NCBI GenBank assembly: GCA_000403315.2
Contig: KE159640.1
Coordinates: forward strand, 299,675 to 363,674
Length of the DNA: 64,000 bases
Direction: 5' to 3'
From: Lachnospiraceae bacterium A2
GTDB lineage: Bacteria > Bacillota > Clostridia > Lachnospirales > Lachnospiraceae
Shown here piece after piece: positions 54,182-62,341 of this stretch; positions within the stretch are counted from its first letter, which is position 1; the number at the start of each line of letters is the position of its first letter. A program made the translations under genes and the position numbers. Under the pieces are notes generated by a model. It searched no databases and had not been told where the DNA came from. It worked only from the letters and a program-made list of their open reading frames with translations.

Positions 54182-55450
54182 TTATTCGTCAAAATAGAAC
54201 CGCAATTCATTTTTTAAATCATCCAGTTTTTCCTCTACGGTGTTGTTTTCACTCGTCATAAAGACGGCATTGAAAATCAGGGAATTTTCATATTGGCAGA
54301 ACCGGGCTGTTGTAACCTGCTGTGTGATCTGGAATAATTCCTCCGCTTTTTTTGCAGCTTTTTTTTCATATTCTTCTATTCCAAAAGTAAACCGGTACTG
54401 GTAAGCTGGCACAACAGCATTGTTGTTTACAGGGATAGCCGTAAACCCATCTGTGCTGCCCTGTATTTCATCTGAAAGCAAGAAGGCCAGGAATTCCCCT
54501 GCTTGGGAAGCATAGGCGCTGTTTGCCCGGACTGCTGCAAATACATTCACCTGCGCATTGGTTCCCCTTTCCCCATTTGGAAAGGGCAGGAACTTAACAT
54601 CCGTACCTGAAGCGAAAGATCTTTCCACAAGTTTTTCGAATGTGCTGCTTCTATAATCCCCTACATTCATAATATCAGGTAATTCTGGCGCATTTTCATC
54701 GGTGAATTCTGCCCCGTCCGCTAATAATTCCGTCAAATCCATAAAATCCCTGGAAAATGTAATGGATTTCTCCCCATAATCCAAAACAGGCGTCCCAAAA
54801 AGACCTGGTATATATTCCCTCAGCCAAGGTTCCCTGGGAAACCCTTTCACTCCCATATGGCTGGCAGCTTCATTCAGGAATTCATCCGGCTGGCTGGAAG
54901 AAGGCTTCCAGCCCTCCAGCATATCCTCCGTTGCGGCGATGCCTGTTAAGGTATATCCTAATGGTAAAAAATACTGTTTCCCATCCAGTTCACCAGCCTT
55001 TCGCACTACTTGGTTCAAGGGAAGGCTTTTTAAGTTGTCCATCACTGTATTGAGGTCTAAAAATACCCCGTTGTAACTGTTTTTTACCATATCTGGCAGC
55101 AGTTCGTTGCTTTCATCCAGAAGAAAAACATCCGGCCCTTTTCCAGCCATTATCTGTACTTGCATATCCTTTATGGCTTTGCTGTCTTTCTCTGTTTTCT
55201 CTGTAGGCGTATTGTCAATCCAGGGAACCACCTCGATTTCTACTTCTGTTTCAGGATGGAGCCTGCAATATGCTGCTACTGCCTCCTGGTAGAAATCTTC
55301 TTGCAGTTCTGAAATGGCAATAACCATTTTCGGCCGGTTCCCGGTGTTTTCTGCGGCTTTATTTTCAGAGGAACGGCTGGAAGATGCGCAGGACGCAAAA
55401 GAACCTGCACACAATAACCCTGCCAAGATAATTGCTAACTTTTTCTTCAT
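54182..55450 (-). CDS. Extracellular solute-binding lipoprotein (sugar ABC transporter, family 1), orphan copy
   Basis: A 422-residue lipoprotein with signal peptide MKKKLAIILAGLLCAGSFASCA and a family-1 binding-protein body (GPDVFLLDESNELLPDMVKNSYNGVFLDLN, LPLGYTLTGIAATEDML, ANSAYASQAGEFLAFLLSDEIQGS). It is closely similar to the binding protein at 62342-63610 along its whole length, including the C-terminal ENTVEEKLDDLKNELRFYFDE. It has no permease genes beside it and probably shares, or once shared, the permeases at 60.5-62.3 kb. The ATG at 55450 follows AAGGAGGAATGTAGT. Confidence 0.92.
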   Translation of the reverse strand: MKKKLAIILAGLLCAGSFASCASSSRSSENKAAENTGNRPKMVIAISELQEDFYQEAVAAYCRLHPETEVEIEVVPWIDNTPTEKTEKDSKAIKDMQVQIMAGKGPDVFLLDESNELLPDMVKNSYNGVFLDLNTVMDNLKSLPLNQVVRKAGELDGKQYFLPLGYTLTGIAATEDMLEGWKPSSSQPDEFLNEAASHMGVKGFPREPWLREYIPGLFGTPVLDYGEKSITFSRDFMDLTELLADGAEFTDENAPELPDIMNVGDYRSSTFEKLVERSFASGTDVKFLPFPNGERGTNAQVNVFAAVRANSAYASQAGEFLAFLLSDEIQGSTDGFTAIPVNNNAVVPAYQYRFTFGIEEYEKKAAKKAEELFQITQQVTTARFCQYENSLIFNAVFMTSENNTVEEKLDDLKNELRFYFDE

Positions 55451-55569
55451 ACTACATTCCTCCTTCTTGGGTTTCAAAGTGCGTCAGCCTGAATGGGATG
55501 GTTTGGAAATTATCGCAGTTTATTTCATTATAATTATTTGTGAAAAACAAAATTTAATTTATGTTTAAA

Positions 55570-56072
55570 TTAATAATACCCATGACATTCTACTTTATCA
55601 TTGGAATCACTAGAGCGTGTCTGAAAATTGCTTTCTGACAGATGTATTCTACAATTTGTGGGAGATTTTTGCCAAATGAAGGAGGCGTAGCGGGCTACGT
55701 TGACTGAATTTGGCAGAAATATGCCGCAAATTAGGGGATGCAGATGGCGGGAATGAATTTTCAGACACGCTCTAGTAGCTATATCCCATGTTGAACTTTT
55801 GTATGAGCAATGTGCGCATTTGTACTGATAAGTAATATATATTTTATAAACCTTATCAGTTCCATATGGACGTCCATGTGTACATTTTCTGATTATAGGC
55901 CCTTTTTCATAACTATTCAATTTAACAGTATTCAATGACATTTTTCCACAATTTCCGCATTCCTGAACCCGTTGCTGAATTCCTTTTGATACTGTCTGGG
56001 CGGCTGATACCGGTAATGTAAGTGTGAAAGATATAATACATAATACTAAGATAGAAGTTAATTTTTTTTCAT
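55570..56072 (-). pseudogene. Small secreted Cys-rich protein, frameshifted at start and carrying a MITE
   Basis: An ATG at 56072 behind AAAAGGAGAAATAGT is followed by eight A residues and then TTAACTTCT, which stops after four codons. One more A would give a good signal peptide (MKKKLTSILVLCIISFTLTL, PVSAA) leading into the downstream frame with ECGNCGKM, KCTHGRPYGTDKVYK and YKCAHCSYKS, a zinc-ribbon-like set of Cys pairs. The 3' end (DSNDKVECHGYY) lies beyond a MITE inserted at 55610-55775, which happens to stay open. Function unknown. Confidence 0.65.
55610..55775. repeat. 166-bp MITE, GAGCGTGTCTGAAAATT family, copy B
   Basis: It has the same length and nearly the same sequence as copy A at 33469-33634, in reverse orientation, with exact CTAGAGCGTGTCTGAAAATT ends. 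It interrupts the small Cys-rich gene. Flanks again fit a TA target duplication. The near identity of the two copies suggests recent activity. Confidence 0.9.
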
Positions 56073-56196
56073 ACTATTTCTCCTTTTCGAACCACTTGCC
56101 CACTTAATATCTTATATATTGAATATGTTGTATCTAATTTTCTTAACATTACGTCTTAAAATGTGGAATATCCAAGGCTGGGAAGAATGGGAATTC

Positions 56197-56783
56197 TCAG
56201 CATTTTTCCATGGCAAGCAATGTTCTATATTTTATTTTCCCTGCTATAAGTAATGCTGCTGATAAAAACATGCCATAAATAATTCCTTCATATAAGATTT
56301 GCCATTTAAAAATGAAAGCAGTTATAATACTTAGAAAACCCATTACTGTGATAATATGTGATTTTCGTTTATATACTTTTTTTCCATCATATCTAATGTT
56401 TTATTTGGATTTCCGATTGGTGCCCATAGAAATATAACTGCCATTGACGCTACACAAATAACTATAAATGCAGGGATTTCTAATCTAACATATCGTTTGG
56501 CAAACAGAATCAGGTTTATCAGTGCAATGGATATCACTAAGCATTTACCTTCTGTTTCTGAATGATAGCCGCCCGCATAAGGCCGCAATATGCTGAAATA
56601 AAAATACATAACTGCCAGAAAAGAAAAGTTTTGCCAAATGATACCGCTTATCACTGTAAGAAAAAGGTTCAAGATTATGGTTATCATTTGATGGACTCCA
56701 TAAATTATTATCTCAAATTCCTGGTTGTCGTTGCAAATAATATCTGCTATTTTTTCTGATATATTGTCTATTATTCCTTCCAT
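56197..56783 (-). pseudogene. agrB: agrB of second agr module, frameshifted
   Basis: The first ~135 codons encode an AgrB-like peptidase with the catalytic region RPYAGGYHSETEGKCLVIS (His and Cys both present). At the A7 tract near 56377-56383 the frame shifts, giving the abnormal ending KKYINENHILSQ. One additional A restores the expected C-terminus KKVYKRKSHIITVMGFLSII, then AAFLI-like membrane residues and the end LAMEKC before the stop at 56197. The catalytic part is intact; the last membrane helices are lost unless slippage corrects it. Confidence 0.8.
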
Positions 56784-56813
56784 AGGTTATTCCTCAACAC
56801 ATCAAAATTTCCT

Positions 56814-56948
56814 TTATTTTTTTACGGAATCAGGTAGTTTACGCTGATAACTCAAAAATGAACATACCATATTTGCTTCTCTAGTTGCAATTTTCCGAAC
56901 AAGGCTTACTGTAGCTTGTTTCCATTTCTGTTCTTTTCTATTTTTCAT
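56814..56948 (-). CDS. agrD: AgrD-like peptide precursor of second agr module
   Basis: A 44-residue ORF starting at ATG 56948 behind AGGAGCTATATAATA. It has a basic amphipathic N-terminus (MKNRKEQKWKQATVSLVRKI), a core around ANMVCSFLSYQRKLP with one Cys, and a charged tail (DSVKK). This is the AgrD layout, with a core different from the first module. It lies between the kinase and agrB on the same strand. Longer in-frame extensions upstream lack ribosome binding sites. Confidence 0.75.
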   Translation of the reverse strand: MKNRKEQKWKQATVSLVRKIATREANMVCSFLSYQRKLPDSVKK

Positions 56949-57064
56949 TATTATATAGCTCCTGAATATTTTTGTAGTATTATACCATATAAATTTCCTG
57001 TTTTTGTCCAAATGTAATAAATCAGATATGTTTATGTAATAAATCATGTATTGTGCCAATACTG

Positions 57065-58143
57065 CTATTTTATAGAATCTAGATATAGCAGCGCTTCCAC
57101 CTTAAAGGTATCTTCTATATTCGTTATATTAATTTCACCGCCGCACTTGTCTATGATTTTCCTAACATTTTCTAAGCCTATTCCATGAGAAGCCGTATCC
57201 TTCTGTGTTGACTTAAATTTCTCATTTCTCTTAATGATATTGCCGGAGTAACTATTTTCGATAAACAGAAGTAAAATCCCTGCTTTTGTATATAGCTCAA
57301 TCCCTAAATATTTGCGTTCGGTTTTTTCTGCTTCTCTGATTGCATTGTCCAGAAGGTTTCCTAGGATTGTGCATACTTTAAAATTTCCATAGAACATTCC
57401 TTCTGGGATATTAATCTGTGCTTTTACTTCTTTCAACACCCTGTTTGCTTTTTTCAGCATATAATCCAGAATACCATCTATTTCCTGATTTCCTGTGACA
57501 ATTGTTTCATTTTTTGTTCCATATATGCCGAATAAAATTGAACTAATGATTGATAGATATATACATTTAAAATATTAATAACCAGCAGTCCTGTTGCTGT
57601 AAAAAGAATGATGTTCCTGAACTGGGTTCCCAGCTTTATCACATAAAAAATAATACCTATGCTTATCATTGGGACACTGCCCAGTGAAGCTTGGTAATTA
57701 ATGGGGAGTACAGAATCCATATCTTTTTTTACTATCCGTGCCAGAACTATCACAGCTAAAAACATCACCAAGCTAGTAATATATTCAATCAAAGGGTTTA
57801 CAGGTGTTCCAAATTGATATTTCATAAAAGAAAATACTACAATACTGTCACCCAATGTATTAATTCCATAAATTAAAAATATAGTAAGCGCTTTCTTTGA
57901 GAATTTTATTTTATATGGGAAAAGTATCAGAATAAATCCTAGGATATTTGATAATAGATTAAAGGGCGGAAAGTAATACAAATGATAAATTGTGCTGGTA
58001 AATCCCCAAAAAAACACATATGCCATCCAGTAAAATTTCCAGGTACAGGTATTTTTATCTATAAATATATCAACTAGCTTTTTTATAGCAACGGTTCGGA
58101 TGGCATTGCTTATTATACTTAATAGTATTCCATTAATCCCCAT
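57065..58143 (-). pseudogene. AgrC-like kinase of second agr module, phospho-acceptor region deleted
   Basis: The 5' part (to 57478) encodes six membrane segments and ends ...MEQKMKQLSQEIRK-stop. The 3' part encodes the end of the dimerisation region (DGILDYMLKKANRVLKEVK) and a complete GHKL ATPase (LGNLLDNAIREAE, HGIGLENVRKIIDKCGG). The two meet at a direct repeat CAGGAAATCAGGAAAT. The helix with the phospho-acceptor His expected between them is missing, and the frame is broken. A deletion between the short repeats explains both. The kinase cannot autophosphorylate. Confidence 0.82.
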
Positions 58144-58861
58144 ATTTCCATTTCCTTTCATTCTCTAAAATTTTTTTTCTCACGGATGGCCTTTGTGTTT
58201 GGCTGACGTTCAGTACGCTGCCGTCAACCATTGTGATTTGTTCATAGGAATATGATTCTACAAAATGTGGATTGATAAGGTATGATTTATGTATTTTCAA
58301 AAAGGTATCAGGGGGTAGCTTTGTTTCAGTTTCACTTAACTTTCCATAGTATTCTTTTACACCTTTTACCGTTACTATCCTAATTTTTCTTTTTTCACTT
58401 TGTAAATAAAGGATATCCCCGTAGGGTATTCTGTATAATTTTCCGTTGTTTTGGAATTCCAGGCAAGCAGTATTTTTTCCTAGGAATCGGAAAATTTTGC
58501 CCATGAGGGATATTATCTTTTCTTCTTTTAATGGCTTTATCAAAAAATCAAAAGGGCGGTTTTGGAAAAGTTCTAATGCATAGGATTTACTTGATGAAAT
58601 ATAGACAATAACAGTTTGTTCATCGCCAATGGTACTTCTGATTATTTTTCCAATGTTAATTCCATCTATGCCAGGAAGGGATATATCAAGAAAAAGAATG
58701 TCTGCTCTGTGGCCTGTCATTAAATAATTAGACAAAGATGTTCCTGTATAGAAAGTTTCTATATGGTACATAATCTTATTTTTGTATGCATGTTTCCTTA
58801 AAATCTCCTTTAATTCTTCGCATGTTCCTTTTTCATCATCACATACTACAATATTTAACAT
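58133..58861 (-). CDS. LytTR response regulator of second agr module
   Basis: A 242-residue AgrA/LytR-type regulator. The receiver has Asp59 in ILFLDISLPGIDG and the LytTR domain has ILYLQSEKRKIRIVTVKGVKEYYGKLSE and FLKIHKSYLINPHFVESY. The gene is intact although its partner kinase is not. Its 3' end overlaps the kinase start by about ten bases. It may now be idle, or it may be cross-phosphorylated by the intact kinase of the first agr module. Confidence 0.92.
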   Translation of the reverse strand: MLNIVVCDDEKGTCEELKEILRKHAYKNKIMYHIETFYTGTSLSNYLMTGHRADILFLDISLPGIDGINIGKIIRSTIGDEQTVIVYISSSKSYALELFQNRPFDFLIKPLKEEKIISLMGKIFRFLGKNTACLEFQNNGKLYRIPYGDILYLQSEKRKIRIVTVKGVKEYYGKLSETETKLPPDTFLKIHKSYLINPHFVESYSYEQITMVDGSVLNVSQTQRPSVRKKILENERKWKYGD

Positions 58862-58990
58862 TTTTTCTTCCCCGTTTTCAGATTATTTTAGGCATTCACC
58901 GTCTTTCGGAAGTGCTGCTGATAATGGTGTATAATTTCCATTATCAGCAGTTCCTTGCCCCTCTTTTTAGGCCAATGGGATTGCGTACGA

Positions 58991-60085
58991 TCATAGTTGT
59001 TTATCCAGAAACCAATGGCGCAGCCCATGGCACCCTGCCCAGAACAACGGGACTGCCGCAATGGTGCATCCTGCTTCTGCGCACAGGTAAACGGCGCAGA
59101 TTCTTGAAAAATCCCTGATACGGGAAACGGTATTTATCTGCTGTATCCCGTTTAAAATCTGCTGCCCATAATAGGAAATATCAAAAATATTGTCTTCCGG
59201 CAAATAAATGGCCGGTATACGCACAAGCTGCAGCAGGGATGCAAAGCCGACGGCTGCAAGAAGGAATGCGCCGGTTCCAAGGATAGCTGGGAGGATTTTT
59301 TCTGCTGCCTGCCCCCTGCATTGGTATGCAGACATAAGCTTCCGGTAGGAAAAGATGCATAAATGCAGGACAAACCACAAGCCGGCAAAAAAGAACCCAA
59401 GCAGCAGGATACTGTCCCCCAACTGGTGCAGGCGCCCCAAATCATTTATCTCCCCTTCCAGCGGTATTTGCATCAATGCTGCCGTTTCCTGCTGTTGCTG
59501 CAAGGCTGTTTTTCCGGCGTCAGCCCCTATCAGGAGCTGTTCTGCCAGTATGTCCGGATCCCTGGACGTATTTCCGTAAATGACAGGGATGCTGGCGGAA
59601 CCTAGCCGGGTAAGGATGCCCCCTTCCCCATAAACCCCGCAGACTGTAAATTTCTTCCCATTAATACGCAGCATTTTTTTCCCGTCTTCCCCTTCAAATA
59701 GTTCATGGGAAAGGCTTTCCGGAATTACTGCTAAATTCCCGGCGGCGTCCTCCGGGAAATATTTCCCTTCGTTAAAATGCAGGTTTGCATATTCCCCGTA
59801 GTTAGGGGTTGTCATCTGGTAATATGCAGGGATAGATTTGGTTTCCGCCAGATCTGCCGCCTGCACATATTCCCCCATGCCAGCAGCGGCAAAGGAGCCC
59901 CATTCGGTAAAATTGGCCGTCTTCCCCACAGGGACGCCCAGCCCCTGCGCGCCATATAGCTCTACCGCAAAGGGCGTATGGTTTTTCAGGTTCCTGGTAA
60001 CAAAAGCTGCTGCAAAAAAGAAAATTGCAGACAAAGACAGGCAGGCTATGCCCCATATAAGAAACCGGATATTTTTCTTCTTCAT
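58991..60085 (-). CDS. MacB/FtsX-like membrane protein
   Basis: A 364-residue protein with an N-terminal membrane segment, an extracytoplasmic MacB-like domain (GVYGEGGILTRLGSASIPVIYGNTS) and three C-terminal membrane segments (LGFFFAGLWFVLHLCIF; ILGTGAFLLAAVGFASLLQLV; a final one near AEAGCTIAAVPLFWAG). This is the FtsX/MacB permease layout. No ABC ATPase is nearby. The start at 60085 overlaps the upstream stop (ATGA), so the two are co-translated. It may be a lone permease or use an ATPase coded elsewhere. Confidence 0.72.
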   Translation of the reverse strand: MKKKNIRFLIWGIACLSLSAIFFFAAAFVTRNLKNHTPFAVELYGAQGLGVPVGKTANFTEWGSFAAAGMGEYVQAADLAETKSIPAYYQMTTPNYGEYANLHFNEGKYFPEDAAGNLAVIPESLSHELFEGEDGKKMLRINGKKFTVCGVYGEGGILTRLGSASIPVIYGNTSRDPDILAEQLLIGADAGKTALQQQQETAALMQIPLEGEINDLGRLHQLGDSILLLGFFFAGLWFVLHLCIFSYRKLMSAYQCRGQAAEKILPAILGTGAFLLAAVGFASLLQLVRIPAIYLPEDNIFDISYYGQQILNGIQQINTVSRIRDFSRICAVYLCAEAGCTIAAVPLFWAGCHGLRHWFLDKQL

Positions 60086-60483
60086 TCTTCCGCACACCTC
60101 ACAGTTTCATCATCAGACAGGGGACGGCTTGGGTAAACAGCCAGTGACTGCCCTTCGAAATCCCCTTTCAGGAAACAGAAATTATAATCTTCATGGGATA
60201 GTTCAACTGGCATTTCTTCTACGTACATTTCCCTTCCCCATACCCCTTCCCTTGACAACAGCCGCATGACGCAGGGTTTTCCGTCCCTGCCTGTATAAAC
60301 AGCGGCAGCCGGGACCTTTGTAACCGTGCTTCCATCTTCCATTGTGACAGCAGCAGGGACCGCCAGGCTGCGCACTTCCGTCAGCAGCAAAATTTCAATT
60401 CTGTGAGCTGCAATGGTGCACAGGACCAGCGCCATAAAAAGGGCTGCCGCCGCCCTTACTGCAAATAGTTTTGAGTTCTTCAT
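60082..60483 (-). CDS. Small membrane-anchored protein, efflux-adaptor-like
   Basis: A 133-residue protein with an N-terminal membrane anchor (AVRAAAALFMALVLCTIAA) and a small beta-rich domain (GSTVTKVPAAAVYTGRDGKPCVM) that resembles the C-terminal barrel of HlyD/MacA-type adaptors, where VP..AV....G...V is usual. The lipoyl and hairpin domains are absent. It is coupled by overlap to the MacB-like gene, which fits a reduced adaptor-permease pair. The assignment is tentative. Confidence 0.55.
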   Translation of the reverse strand: MKNSKLFAVRAAAALFMALVLCTIAAHRIEILLLTEVRSLAVPAAVTMEDGSTVTKVPAAAVYTGRDGKPCVMRLLSREGVWGREMYVEEMPVELSHEDYNFCFLKGDFEGQSLAVYPSRPLSDDETVRCAEE

Positions 60484-60504
60484 AAGCCCATGCCCTCCCG
60501 TTGT

Positions 60505-61377
60505 TTATTTCACCCCTGACAGTTCAATTCCCTGCGCCAGCTCTTCATGGAAAAAGAAAAACAGCAGAAGGATTGGCAGCGCAGCCAGGACGCCGCATAC
60601 AAAAGACAGCTCAAAATTCACCTGGTTTACGCTTGCAAGGAATACGGAAAGGGGATACCTGAAAATATCCCTTAAAAAAGTGATGGGCTGCTCCACCATG
60701 TTCCATGCATCCACAAAGGATAACAGGAACACGCTGATAATCCCGCCTTTTGTTATGGGCGCAATGATCTGGAATAAAATCTGGAATGTCCCAGCCCCAT
60801 CAAGCTTTGCCGCGTCTAAAATCTCATCTGGGATCCCTTTAAAAATCTGTGCCATAAATACCGTCCCAAAGGGCAGGAATGCCATGGGCAAAATTAATGC
60901 CAGCCATGAATCTAACAGGTTCAGCCCATCCAGAATAATATAATTGGGTACAAGCGTCACCTGTATGGGCATCATCATCAATACCATCAGTAAAAAAAAT
61001 ATTCCCTTTTTAAACGGAAGCGGATATTTTGCAAAGGCAAATCCCCCCAGCGCGCTGACAAAAATCTGCCCTGCCGAAATTGCTATGCACAAGAACAGGC
61101 TGTACCAGAACTTCATCAGGTAGTTTGTGCGCCTTAAAAAGACCATGTAATAGCCTTCCAGGGAAAAAGCGTCTGGTATCAGGTGGAAAGCCGCCCCGCC
61201 CTGTTCCCTTTGGTTTATGGCCGCTGCATAATACTGGCGGATTTCAGATGGGGACATAAAACTGTTGCACAGGGTATAGACTGCAGGGAGCAGTACCAAA
61301 ATCCCTAAAAACAGGAAAAAAATAATGCTCAGGGCCTGCAGGGGATAATTTGTTTTTGTGGAATGCCGCTTTTTCAT
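60505..61377 (-). CDS. Sugar ABC transporter permease (MalG/UgpE type)
   Basis: A 290-residue permease with six hydrophobic segments and the EAA coupling loop (DAAKLDGAGTFQILFQIIAPITKG). The N-terminal LLPAVYTLCNSFMSPSEI and the central FVSALGGFAFAKYPLPFKKG are typical of the second permease of family-1 sugar importers. It follows the first permease after two bases. The ATPase is not in the window, as is common for transporters served by a shared MsmK-like ATPase. Confidence 0.93.
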   Translation of the reverse strand: MKKRHSTKTNYPLQALSIIFFLFLGILVLLPAVYTLCNSFMSPSEIRQYYAAAINQREQGGAAFHLIPDAFSLEGYYMVFLRRTNYLMKFWYSLFLCIAISAGQIFVSALGGFAFAKYPLPFKKGIFFLLMVLMMMPIQVTLVPNYIILDGLNLLDSWLALILPMAFLPFGTVFMAQIFKGIPDEILDAAKLDGAGTFQILFQIIAPITKGGIISVFLLSFVDAWNMVEQPITFLRDIFRYPLSVFLASVNQVNFELSFVCGVLAALPILLLFFFFHEELAQGIELSGVK

Positions 61378-61379
61378 CC

Positions 61380-62252
61380 TTATTGCTCCTTATACCTGTT
61401 TTGAAGAAGATATAACCCGCACAATACAAAAAGCAAAACCAGGAATAGCATGATAGCCGCAACGCTTAACTTTTGGTAATTCAGGTTTTCGAAATTATTA
61501 TTCAGGAAATGCTGTATCATATAAATGCTGTCATGGGGGTGCTTCCCTCCTAAGAGGAATGCTTCCCGGTAAGATTTGAAAGCGTTTACAATGCCCATGA
61601 CCGCTGCCAGGAAAAGATGCGGGGCCATCATTGGCAAAGTAATGGAAACAAGCTTCTGTACGCTCCCTGCCCCTTCTATGGCGGCTGTCTGGTAAAATTC
61701 CTCCGGGATTACATTCAGGCCGGACAGCAGCAGTATTACGCTGTACCCAAAGCTTTTCCACAGATATAGCCCCAGCAGTACATAAAAAGCATTCGGGCCT
61801 TCCAGCCACTGGGCAATGGGGACGCCAATGGATATTAGCCATTGGTTAAGGATGCCTGCGTCTGCAAAAAATACCTGCACCACCATGACGACGCTTGCAA
61901 TGGGGAGTACCAGCGGGAGCAAAAGGATATAGCGGAACATCCTGCTCCCTGCCAGCCCTTTTTTTATCACAAGGGCTGTGAAAAAACTCAGCACAATATT
62001 TAAAGTAACGCCTATCCCCAAAAACCGCAGGGTATTTACCGCTGCAAGCTGGAATGCATAGGAGGAAAAAACGTCTTTATAATTAAGGAAGCCCACAAAA
62101 TAAGAGCCGCCCACGCCAAAGGTAAAGGAATACCGGATGCATATGGCAAACGGCAGCAAAAAGAAAAGAAACGTCCCAAATAAGGAAGGCGCTGCCAGCC
62201 AGATCCCTGTCAGCTTTTTTCTCCGTTCCAGTAAATGGTGCCTGCCCTTCAT
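61380..62252 (-). CDS. Sugar ABC transporter permease (MalF/UgpA type)
   Basis: A 290-residue permease with six hydrophobic segments and the EAA loop (EGAGSVQKLVSITLPMMAPH). The start (KLTGIWLAAPSLFGTFLFFLLPFAICIRYSF) and NYKDVFSS...AVNTLRF are typical of the first permease of family-1 sugar importers. It lies about 90 bases downstream of the binding-protein gene and just before the second permease. Confidence 0.94.
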   Translation of the reverse strand: MKGRHHLLERRKKLTGIWLAAPSLFGTFLFFLLPFAICIRYSFTFGVGGSYFVGFLNYKDVFSSYAFQLAAVNTLRFLGIGVTLNIVLSFFTALVIKKGLAGSRMFRYILLLPLVLPIASVVMVVQVFFADAGILNQWLISIGVPIAQWLEGPNAFYVLLGLYLWKSFGYSVILLLSGLNVIPEEFYQTAAIEGAGSVQKLVSITLPMMAPHLFLAAVMGIVNAFKSYREAFLLGGKHPHDSIYMIQHFLNNNFENLNYQKLSVAAIMLFLVLLFVLCGLYLLQNRYKEQ

Positions 62253-62341
62253 CCCGCATCCCTCCTATTTGTTAAAATAGCAATATCGTTCATTTTAAGC
62301 CAACCAGCCTTTCTTCTACGGGACTGTTTCCGTTCCCGTAG

